From positions 22,601-86,600 of the forward strand of contig NZ_BCTO01000025.1 of the NCBI RefSeq assembly GCF_001571325.1: a stretch of 64,000 nucleotides of DNA. Direction: 5' to 3'. The translations under genes were made by a program, and so were the position numbers. This document shows, in pieces, positions 35,852 through 43,529 of the stretch; the stretch's first letter is position 1; each line of letters starts with the position of its first letter. Below the pieces are notes generated by a model. The model was not told the origin of the DNA, did no database searches, and saw nothing but the letters and a program-made list of their open reading frames with translations. The DNA comes from Delftia tsuruhatensis NBRC 16741. Its GTDB lineage: Bacteria > Pseudomonadota > Gammaproteobacteria > Burkholderiales > Burkholderiaceae_C.

Positions 35852-36685
35852 ATGCCCACCGTACAGATCAAGTTCCCGCACAACGCACCGGTTCCTTCCA
35901 CGCTGACGCTGGTCGAAGGCAACCGCCTGCGCGTCAAGATCGAGGCCGTCGCCAAGACCTACAAGCTGGGTGCAAGGATCGATGCGCCCAGCATTCTTGC
36001 GGCCCAGCCCCCCGTACACAACGCCCGCGCCGACAGCTGGCAATTCGACTTCGTGGCGCAGCAGCCCGGGCTCACCAAGCTCAGCATCGTGGCGGTGCAG
36101 GGAAGCGGGCTCAGCGTCATGCCCGCAGCCATCACCGTGCAGGTGGAGAAGAGCATTTCGCTGCCTGCAGAGAGCACGACGGAGGGGATGCTGGCAAGGC
36201 TGTTCCTGGCGGAAAGCGTCTCGCCGGGCGACACCTCACTGGCCTGGAATCTCGACAACGTGAAAACCGGAATGCAATGGATGCGCCGAGTCATCGAGAA
36301 CCGCTTGAAAAGCGGAAAGCCTGAAGACTTCATGGCCCGCGGTGCCACCAGCGTCGAGGACATCGTCATGGCGGATGACCGGGGATCGGTCCAATTCCAT
36401 GGCTTCAACGTCTATCCGAAGCTGGGTCCCGACATTGCCAAGAACCTCCGCGACTATGTGGACAACGCCAACAACGGCCTGCATCCCAAACGCAAGGCCT
36501 ATCTGGACTTTGTGCAGGCGGCCCTGGACGTTGCCACCGGCGCGGTGCCGCCAGACCCTACCCCCACAGGCCTGTTCGCCTGGAGAACTGCGAAATCCAG
36601 CTCTCCCGGTGCCGACTTCATTCAGCACGCCGCGCTGGCTAGAAACATGTTCTACACACATTCCCGGCTGCGCAAACGCGACTGA
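35852..36685 (+). CDS. Predicted T6SS cell-wall hydrolase effector with SleB-like domain
   Basis: 277 residues without a signal peptide. The first 100 or so are a beta-rich Ig-like domain (LTLVEGNRLRVKIEAVAKTY, QFDFVAQQPGLTKLSIVAV). From about 112 the sequence follows the SleB-type peptidoglycan hydrolase plan: MLARLFLAES with candidate catalytic Glu121, a helix with QWMRRVIENRL, then EDIVMADDRGSVQFHGF, and a C-terminal NMFYTH. SleB enzymes are lytic transglycosylases. It lies between tssG and clpV and is followed by two related secreted proteins, as expected for an effector with immunity genes. The N-terminal domain may be the T6SS-binding module. The SleB call is by pattern and needs a profile search. 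Confidence 0.65.
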   Translation: MPTVQIKFPHNAPVPSTLTLVEGNRLRVKIEAVAKTYKLGARIDAPSILAAQPPVHNARADSWQFDFVAQQPGLTKLSIVAVQGSGLSVMPAAITVQVEKSISLPAESTTEGMLARLFLAESVSPGDTSLAWNLDNVKTGMQWMRRVIENRLKSGKPEDFMARGATSVEDIVMADDRGSVQFHGFNVYPKLGPDIAKNLRDYVDNANNGLHPKRKAYLDFVQAALDVATGAVPPDPTPTGLFAWRTAKSSSPGADFIQHAALARNMFYTHSRLRKRD

Positions 36686-36720
36686 TCCCCAAACACATCG
36701 AAAACCAAGGAGGGCACTCC

Positions 36721-37326
36721 ATGTCACCAACCCATACCGGATCAAGCGCTTTGAAACCGCATCGCCATTTCCCAATGGCCAGCCTTGCCATTGCCATTGC
36801 AGTGAGCGCCTGCTTGATAGGTGCCCAAGCCTCCGAATCATCGCCGCCACCAGCATCGCCGGCTGAAATCAGCAGCCAGCAAACCCAGCCGACGGCTGCC
36901 GACTACTCTCGGCCTGCGCAGGAAAGAGTCGCGTCCATGACTGCGCTGCGGCAATACCTGAAGTTCAAGGATGAAGTCTGGGAAACCCAAAGAGCCCGCC
37001 AGAGCAATACCTTTTGCTTCGTGCAGCAGCGTCCCGACCATCCGTCCGATCCCGAGCCGAACGTGTGGATGGTCTGGCTCAATGGCGGCGAGATCGTCAA
37101 TATGGGCTGGCATCTCTATTCGCCCAAAACGCTGACGAAAGAAGACGCCAAAGCGGATGGTGAAAGCCTGGCAAGAATGAAATCCATCAAGCTCGCGACC
37201 GACGTGCGGGAAACGGCCCAGGAAATCTACGGCAGCAGCTTCCTCGTCGAACGCGCCTGGGTGGACATGCTGCTGGCGCAGTGCAAGGCCAAGGGCCGCA
37301 CCATCAAAGTGACTCCTGCCCGATAG
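36721..37326 (+). CDS. Candidate periplasmic immunity protein 1 (paralogue of next gene)
   Basis: 201 residues. A strong AAGGAGGG ribosome-binding site precedes the ATG. An N-terminal signal (hydrophobic about 19-36, cleavage near AQASE) directs it to the periplasm. The mature part shares with the next protein the blocks FCFVQQ, VWMVWL-GG-I and DVRETAQEIYGSSFLVERAWVD then LLAQC-AKG. Two conserved Cys could pair. The position directly after a predicted cell-wall hydrolase makes immunity the best guess; I know no family name. Confidence 0.62.
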   Translation: MSPTHTGSSALKPHRHFPMASLAIAIAVSACLIGAQASESSPPPASPAEISSQQTQPTAADYSRPAQERVASMTALRQYLKFKDEVWETQRARQSNTFCFVQQRPDHPSDPEPNVWMVWLNGGEIVNMGWHLYSPKTLTKEDAKADGESLARMKSIKLATDVRETAQEIYGSSFLVERAWVDMLLAQCKAKGRTIKVTPAR

Positions 37327-37330
37327 CCGC

Positions 37331-37894
37331 ATGCCGCATATCGGACGCAACCGCTTTCCCGGCCCATGCCGTGTCAGGCAAGGCCGTCGCCTGCTCGCAA
37401 GGTGTCTGCTGGCCACCCTGGCGGGATCGGCCCTGCCTTTGCTGGCAGCGCCTGAAAGCGGGCGGGCTTCCGATTTCTCGCGTCCGGCGCAATCCCTGAT
37501 TCCTTCTCCAGCCGCCCTGCGTATCTATTTGAAGAGCCGCCAGGCATCGACTGGCCCCGGAAAGCCTTCAGCCCTCCAGCGCTTTTGCTTCGTGCAACAG
37601 CACAACCGCAGCGCAGTCCCTGCGCGCTCGTCGGTCTGGATGGTCTGGCTGGAAGGCGGCCAGATCGCCAATCTGGGACAGCGCCGCTTCACCGCCAAAC
37701 CATCGCCGGATGAAGCGCAATGGGATGGCGATGCCTTGTCCGAAGCCAAGGCCATCCACCTCGCCGCCGACGTCCGTGAAACGGCGCAGGAAATCACCGG
37801 CAGCAGCTTCCTCGTCGAACGCGCCTGGGTCGACCGGCTGCTGGCGCAGTGCCAGGCCAAGGGCCACAAGGTCGAAGTCCGCCCCCGCCGCTAG
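37331..37894 (+). CDS. Candidate periplasmic immunity protein 2 (paralogue of previous gene)
   Basis: 187 residues, starting 4 bp after the previous stop. The N-terminus is Arg-rich then hydrophobic (LLATLAGSALPLLAA), giving a plausible signal peptide. It has the same conserved blocks as the preceding protein, including FCFVQQ and SSFLVERAWVDRLLAQC, but differs elsewhere, so the tandem duplication is old. Two diverged immunity copies may protect against variant hydrolases of neighbours. Confidence 0.62.
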   Translation: MPHIGRNRFPGPCRVRQGRRLLARCLLATLAGSALPLLAAPESGRASDFSRPAQSLIPSPAALRIYLKSRQASTGPGKPSALQRFCFVQQHNRSAVPARSSVWMVWLEGGQIANLGQRRFTAKPSPDEAQWDGDALSEAKAIHLAADVRETAQEITGSSFLVERAWVDRLLAQCQAKGHKVEVRPRR

Positions 37895-37944
37895 CCGGCA
37901 TGCCCGGCCCCCATTCATCCACTCTTTTTCCGCACCCAAGACCC

Positions 37945-40686
37945 ATGACAGAAATCAGCCGCCAATCCCTCTTCGGCAAGCTCAACCCGCTGCTGTTCAA
38001 GTCGCTGGAAGGCGCCACCGTGTTCTGCAAGCTGCGCGGCAATCCCTATGTGGAGCTGGTGCACTGGCTGCACCAGCTGCTGCAGGAAAACGATTGCGAC
38101 CTGATCCGCATCCTGCGCCACTTCGACATCGCCTCCGACCGCCTGGCCGCCGATGTGGTGCGCCGCCTGGACCAGCTGCCGCGCGGCGCCACCTCGATCA
38201 GCGACTTCTCCGTGCACATAGAGACCGCCATCGAGCGCGGCTGGGTCTATGCCACGCTGATGTTCAACGACAGCCAGATCCGCAGCGCCTATCTGCTGTC
38301 GGGCATGGTGCGCACGCGCTCGCTGGCCAATGAGCTGCGCTCCATCTCGCGCGAATTCGACAAGATCTCCGAGCCCGCGCTCAGCGACGCCTTCGCCCGC
38401 CTGCTGCCCGACTCGCCCGAGGCACGCATGCGCGCGGCCGATGGCAGCGGGCTGGAAGGCACGCCAGGCGAAGCGAGCCAGGCCACGGGCGCCGCACCCG
38501 GCCAGGGCGGTGCGCTGCAGCAGTACACGGTGGACCTGACGGCCCGCGCCAAGGCGGGCGAACTGGACCCCGTCACGGGCCGCGATGACGAAGTGCGCCA
38601 GATGGTGGACATCCTGCTGCGCCGCCGCCAGAACAACCCCATCCTGGTGGGCGAGGCCGGCGTGGGCAAGACCGCCGTGGTCGAGGGCCTGGCCCTGCGC
38701 ATCGCCCAGGGCGATGTGCCGCCGCCGCTGCAGGGCGTGGAGCTGCGCGTGCTGGACGTCGGCCTGCTGCAGGCCGGCGCCAGCATGAAGGGCGAATTCG
38801 AGAACCGCTTGCGCGGCCTGCTGGACGCCGTGCAGTCCAGCACCACGCCCATCGTGCTCTTCATCGACGAAGTCCACACCCTGGTGGGCGCGGGCGGCCA
38901 GGCCGGCACGGGCGATGCCGCCAACCTGCTCAAGCCCGCCCTGGCGCGCGGCACGCTGCGCACCATCGGCGCCACCACCTGGGCCGAGTACAAGAAATAC
39001 ATTGAAAAAGACCCGGCCCTGACCCGCCGCTTCCAGCTGGTGCAGGTGCACGAGCCCGACGAGCCCCGCGCCGTGGACATGCTGCGCGGCGTGGCCGCCA
39101 AGCTGGAAAACCACCACCAGGTGCGCATTGCGGCCGACGCCGTGGCCGCGGCCGTCAGCCTGTCGCACCGCTACATTCCCTCGCGCCAGCTGCCCGACAA
39201 GGCCGTCAGCCTGCTGGACACGGCCTGCTCGCGCGTGGCCATGGCCCTGCATGCCACGCCCGCCCAGCTGGAAGCCGTGCAGCGCCGCATCGAGGCCCTG
39301 GGCGTAGAGCAGGAAGTGCTGCTGCGCGAGGCCGCCCTCGGCCTGCCCACGGCCGAGCGCCTGCAGGCGCTGGAAACCGACCTGGCCGGCCTGCGCGAGC
39401 GCCAGGCCACGCTGGCCGAACGCTTTGGCCAGGAAAGCGCGCTGGCCCGCCGCATCCTGGAAACCGAGGCCGCCCTCATGGGCCTGAAGTCGCCCGTCTT
39501 CTCCACCGGCGCCGCCGCAGACCCGTCCGCTGCGGCACCGGAAACGGCCGCCGAAGCCACCTCAACCGAACCTGCCGAGCCCCCCAGCGTGGCCTCGCTG
39601 GAAGCGCTGCGCCGCCAGTTCGCCGAGCTGCAGGGCGATTCCCCGCTGCTGCAGCCCGTGGTCGATGCCGGCGTGGTCGCCGCCGTCGTGGCCGAGTGGA
39701 CCGGCATTCCCGTGGGCCGCATGGTGCGCGACGAGGTGCAGTCCGTGCTCTCGCTGGCAGACACGCTGGAGAAGCGCGTCATCGGCCAGCGCCACGGCCT
39801 GGAGGCCATCACGCGCCGCATCCAGACCTCGCGCGCGCGGCTGGACGATCCGGGCAAGCCCATCGGCGTGTTCCTGCTAGCCGGCCCCTCGGGCGTGGGC
39901 AAGACGGAAACCGCCCTCTCCCTGGCCGAAGCCCTGTATGGCGGCGAGCAAAACCTCATCACCATCAACATGAGCGAGTTCCAGGAGGCGCACACCGTCT
40001 CCACCCTCAAGGGCGCGCCGCCCGGCTACGTGGGCTACGGCGAAGGCGGCGTGCTCACCGAGGCCGTGCGCCGCCGCCCCTACAGCGTGGTCCTGCTCGA
40101 CGAAATCGAGAAGGCCCACTCCGACGTGCACGAGATGTTCTTCCAGGTCTTCGACAAAGGCTGGATGGAAGACGGCGAGGGCCGCTACATCGACTTCAAG
40201 AACACCGTCATCATCCTGACCTCCAACGTGGGCTCGGACCTGATCGCCAGCATGTGCCGCGACCCGGACCTGGCGCCCACGCCCGAAGGCCTGGCCCAGG
40301 CCGTGCGCCAGCCGCTGCTGCAGACCTTCCCTGCCGCGCTGCTGGGCCGCCTGACGGTGGTGCCCTACTACCCCATCTCCGACGCCATGCTGGAGCAGAT
40401 CATCCGGCTGCAGATGCTGCGCATCCAGCGGCGCATCGAGGAACGCCACGGCGCGCAGTTCAGCTTCGATGAAGCCGCCGTGGACCTGGTGCGCCGCCGC
40501 TGCAGCGAGGTCGAATCGGGCGCGCGCATGGTGGACGGCATCCTTACCCAGAACCTGCTGCCGCGCATGGCTACCCACTTCCTGCAGGCCACCGTGCAAG
40601 GCCAGGAACTGCAAAGCCTGCATGCCGGCGCCAGCGGCGACGACTTCACGCTGGACGTGCGCACCCGCGCTGCGGAGCCGGCATGA
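37945..40686 (+). CDS. tssH: T6SS sheath-recycling AAA+ ATPase TssH (ClpV)
   Basis: 913 residues. The N-domain (about 1-150) is of the ClpV type, beginning SRQSLFGKLNPLLFKSLEGA. The first AAA+ module has Walker A GEAGVGKT at 236-243 and Walker B FIDEVH. The second has Walker A GPSGVGKT at 647-654 and Walker B LLDEIEKAH. Between them lies the M-domain coiled coil with an Ala/Glu/Pro-rich insert. It unfolds contracted TssBC sheaths for reuse. The ATG at 37945 is chosen because the upstream in-frame extension overlaps the previous gene and is Pro-rich. The stop overlaps the next start. Confidence 0.97.
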   Translation: MTEISRQSLFGKLNPLLFKSLEGATVFCKLRGNPYVELVHWLHQLLQENDCDLIRILRHFDIASDRLAADVVRRLDQLPRGATSISDFSVHIETAIERGWVYATLMFNDSQIRSAYLLSGMVRTRSLANELRSISREFDKISEPALSDAFARLLPDSPEARMRAADGSGLEGTPGEASQATGAAPGQGGALQQYTVDLTARAKAGELDPVTGRDDEVRQMVDILLRRRQNNPILVGEAGVGKTAVVEGLALRIAQGDVPPPLQGVELRVLDVGLLQAGASMKGEFENRLRGLLDAVQSSTTPIVLFIDEVHTLVGAGGQAGTGDAANLLKPALARGTLRTIGATTWAEYKKYIEKDPALTRRFQLVQVHEPDEPRAVDMLRGVAAKLENHHQVRIAADAVAAAVSLSHRYIPSRQLPDKAVSLLDTACSRVAMALHATPAQLEAVQRRIEALGVEQEVLLREAALGLPTAERLQALETDLAGLRERQATLAERFGQESALARRILETEAALMGLKSPVFSTGAAADPSAAAPETAAEATSTEPAEPPSVASLEALRRQFAELQGDSPLLQPVVDAGVVAAVVAEWTGIPVGRMVRDEVQSVLSLADTLEKRVIGQRHGLEAITRRIQTSRARLDDPGKPIGVFLLAGPSGVGKTETALSLAEALYGGEQNLITINMSEFQEAHTVSTLKGAPPGYVGYGEGGVLTEAVRRRPYSVVLLDEIEKAHSDVHEMFFQVFDKGWMEDGEGRYIDFKNTVIILTSNVGSDLIASMCRDPDLAPTPEGLAQAVRQPLLQTFPAALLGRLTVVPYYPISDAMLEQIIRLQMLRIQRRIEERHGAQFSFDEAAVDLVRRRCSEVESGARMVDGILTQNLLPRMATHFLQATVQGQELQSLHAGASGDDFTLDVRTRAAEPA

Positions 40687-42953
40687 GAAGGCACCGCCTG
40701 CCACGCGCCGCCACGGCCGTGATCGCAGCCGCGCTGCTGGCCGCCCCGGCTGCGCAGGCGCTGGACCTGGGCGCCATCGGCCAGGCGGCCGACACCGTGC
40801 AGCGGGCCTCGGGCGCCGCCACGGCCGGCCAGCAGGCGCTGGAGGCCGGCCGCAGCGCGGCCAGCACGGCCACCAACGCGGCCACCGGTGCCGCCAACGA
40901 GGCCCGTGCCTGGTGGGACCGCAACCAGGCCCAGCCCGAGGCGACACAGTCGCCGCCCTCCGGCGCCGCCCCCGTGCAGGACGACCAGGGCGGCCCACGC
41001 CGCGTCATGGCCGTGCTGGGCGACGCCTGGACGGACAGCGCCCGGCGCGGCCAGGCCGTGGTCGCGCTCATGGACCAGGGGCCGTACCTCGTGCAGCGCC
41101 AGGCCGCCCATGTGGCGCCGGCCAAGTCGCAATGGCTGGCCCTGCCGCGCGGCGACAGCACCGGCGTGGCCATCGAACTGCCCGGCGACCCCGACGGCAC
41201 GACCTATGACCTGTCCACCGGCCGTGCCCGCCCCGGGGGCCGGGGCGTGCGCATCTTCGCCCTGTCCGTCCATGCCGACGTGCCCCAGCGCGCGGGCCGG
41301 CGCAGCCTGGACGCCATAGAGCAGCACGCCATGCTGCGCGCCAGCTCGGTGCGCACCGAATGGCCGCGCCAAAGCGGCGACATCCTGGAGCCCACGGGCG
41401 GCAAGCTGCTGGTCTGGGCCAGCGATGCCACGCAGCGCTTCCCTTCCGGCTTTGGCGCCGACGGGCGCCTGTTCACCGCCGACGATCCCATGGTCACCCT
41501 GCCGCGCGGCTACACCGTGGTCACGCTGGAGCCGCAGGGCCTGCGCTTCGACCGCGCCCGGGAAATCGCCCTGGCCTTCCACGCCGTCCAGCCCGCGCAG
41601 GACATCGACCTGTCCCGCCTGGGCGCGGGCGATGCGGCCCAGGCCCTTATCGGCCTCATTGCCGAGCGCCACCCGCTGGCCTCTGCCAGCGGCTTTGATG
41701 CCGGCAAGCTGCGTGCCGACTACGGCCAGCGCCTGCAGACCGCCGCCGAGCGCGGCGACAGCGCCGCGCAGGCCCAGGCCCTGGCAGAAATGGGCCAGCG
41801 CCTGGGCGACGGCCAGTACCGCGTTCTGCTGCCCGGCGGCCAGGCCTGGCCTGCCCGCACAGACCGGGGCCTGTCCCCGCAGCTGCTGGCACGCGGCAGC
41901 GTCAACCTGCCCATGCCGCGCACCTGGCTGCGCGAGGACGGCCGCATCGCCATCACCGGCGTGGCGCCAGGCTCTGCCGCCGCCAAGGCGGGCCTGCAGC
42001 CCGGCAGCGACATCCTCGCCATCGAAGGGGAAAGCCCGACCCGCTACCTGGACCGCATTGCCCCCGCCTCGCTGCGCGCCGGTGCCGACGCCCGCCGCGC
42101 CGACCTGCTGGCACTGGACCTGGGCACGCCCGCCACGCTGAGCCTGCGCACCGCAGCGGGCACACCCTCGGCCAGCCAGGAGCAAACCCTGCGCCTGGAC
42201 GCCGCCCCCGCCGCAACCACGGCCCTGCCTGCGGCCGAGCCCGCCCTCGCCTCCTTCCTGCTGCGCAGCGCCCAGGGCGGCAACCTGGCCTACATCGCCC
42301 TCGACAGCTTTGCCGACGGCGCCACCGGCCAGCTCAGCCGCTGGGAGGGCGCCCTGGCCGCCGCCAGCCAGGCCAGGGTCACGGGCCTGGTCATCGACCT
42401 GCGCGCCCACCGGGGCGACGACGCCTACCAGCTGCTGCCCCACATGCTGGCCTCGCTCTACACACGCGACAAGCCGCTGCGCATGCAGGACGCCGCCCAG
42501 CGCCTGTTCGACCCCGCCGCCCGCGTCTGGCGCAGCCGTGGCGGCCTGGGCCTGCCGGCCCAGCTGCCGCTGGCCGCCTCGGGCACGCCCTTCACGGCCC
42601 CCATCGCCGTGCTCACCGGCCCGGGCTGCGCAGGCCCCTGCGAACTGTTCGCCGCCTGGCTGCAGCACAGCCAACGTGCCGACATCGTCGCCACCAGCGC
42701 CACGGCTGGCGCCACCGGCCCCGCCACGCGCGTGCACCTGCCGGCCGGCTTCATCGTGCAAGTCCCCCTGCTCGCAGAAACCGGCCCCGCTGGCGGCAAC
42801 AACCCCGCCGCACAGGCCCAAGGCGTGACCCCGCGCCTGCGCGTGCCCGTGGACGCGGCCTTCACCGCCTCCATCCAGGCCGGTGGCGACCCGCTGCTGG
42901 ACGCCGCCGTGCTCCACCTGGATCGCAGCCGCACCGCGCAGGCGTCGCGCTAG
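40683..42953 (+). CDS. Secreted PDZ/S41 peptidase-like protein, probably catalytically inactive
   Basis: 756 residues with a signal peptide (cleavage near AQALD). An Ala-rich helical stretch is followed by a domain of unknown type (about 95-380), a PDZ-like segment (about 410-470, GVAPGSAAAKAGLQPGSDILAIEGES) and an S41 tail-specific protease-like domain (about 530-720) with LVIDLRAHRGDD and IAVLTGPGCAGPCELFAAW. In related S41 sequences the catalytic Ser lies two residues after the first Cys of that last motif; here the place is Gly651. The usual Lys is not apparent either. It overlaps the clpV stop by 4 bp. A periplasmic scaffold or substrate-binding role is more likely than proteolysis. Confidence 0.65.
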   Translation: MRRHRLPRAATAVIAAALLAAPAAQALDLGAIGQAADTVQRASGAATAGQQALEAGRSAASTATNAATGAANEARAWWDRNQAQPEATQSPPSGAAPVQDDQGGPRRVMAVLGDAWTDSARRGQAVVALMDQGPYLVQRQAAHVAPAKSQWLALPRGDSTGVAIELPGDPDGTTYDLSTGRARPGGRGVRIFALSVHADVPQRAGRRSLDAIEQHAMLRASSVRTEWPRQSGDILEPTGGKLLVWASDATQRFPSGFGADGRLFTADDPMVTLPRGYTVVTLEPQGLRFDRAREIALAFHAVQPAQDIDLSRLGAGDAAQALIGLIAERHPLASASGFDAGKLRADYGQRLQTAAERGDSAAQAQALAEMGQRLGDGQYRVLLPGGQAWPARTDRGLSPQLLARGSVNLPMPRTWLREDGRIAITGVAPGSAAAKAGLQPGSDILAIEGESPTRYLDRIAPASLRAGADARRADLLALDLGTPATLSLRTAAGTPSASQEQTLRLDAAPAATTALPAAEPALASFLLRSAQGGNLAYIALDSFADGATGQLSRWEGALAAASQARVTGLVIDLRAHRGDDAYQLLPHMLASLYTRDKPLRMQDAAQRLFDPAARVWRSRGGLGLPAQLPLAASGTPFTAPIAVLTGPGCAGPCELFAAWLQHSQRADIVATSATAGATGPATRVHLPAGFIVQVPLLAETGPAGGNNPAAQAQGVTPRLRVPVDAAFTASIQAGGDPLLDAAVLHLDRSRTAQASR

Positions 42954-42973
42954 ACCCACAAGCCCTTGCCGCC

Positions 42974-43408
42974 ATGCCACCGCACCTGAACCCCGCCCGT
43001 TTCGTGACTTGTGCAGTCATGGCTGCCAGCGCGCCGGCAGCGGGCTGCTCGTCCAGCACCGACCAGATGCGGGCTGCCCTCGCTACGCCAGTTAAGGTCG
43101 AAGCCACCGGGGAGCTGCGGCTGTATGGCGCGGATGGCCGGCAGACCCGGGTGTTGAACCAGGCAAGCCTGGCCGGCAGCGTGCTGGCCCGGAGCCAATC
43201 CCGCACGCTGGACCCGGACCAGCCCGGAACAGACAACGACTGGTTCAACGTAGCCCTGACGCCGGACGGCCTGGCGGTTTTCACCGACCGGCGCGGCAAC
43301 TACCAGTTCGTTGCGCTGGGCCAGTCCTTCGACAGCGCCCCTGTCATGGATGGCGCCCAGGATGACGCCGACGGCGCCCGTCCGGGACTGGTGTACGCAG
43401 CCCGATAG
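42974..43408 (+). CDS. Small putative lipoprotein of unknown function
   Basis: 144 residues. The N-terminus ends in a lipobox-like AAGC followed by SSST, so it is probably an outer-membrane lipoprotein, although the hydrophobic core is short. The mature part looks like a small beta domain (ATGELRLYGADGRQTRVLN, WFNVALTPDGLAVFTDRRGNY). No family is recognised. It follows the S41-like gene by 20 bp and precedes vgrG by 121 bp, so it belongs to the end of the core operon. Confidence 0.55.
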   Translation: MPPHLNPARFVTCAVMAASAPAAGCSSSTDQMRAALATPVKVEATGELRLYGADGRQTRVLNQASLAGSVLARSQSRTLDPDQPGTDNDWFNVALTPDGLAVFTDRRGNYQFVALGQSFDSAPVMDGAQDDADGARPGLVYAAR

Positions 43409-43529
43409 CAGCAAAGGACCTTCCAGCCACCCCATGCAAGCCCTTCATCGACCGGCGCACCCAGGCCCTGCCATCCAGGCCTGAAGCCCCGACCCCTCTT
43501 CCACCCCAAGCACCGCGAGATCCGACACC

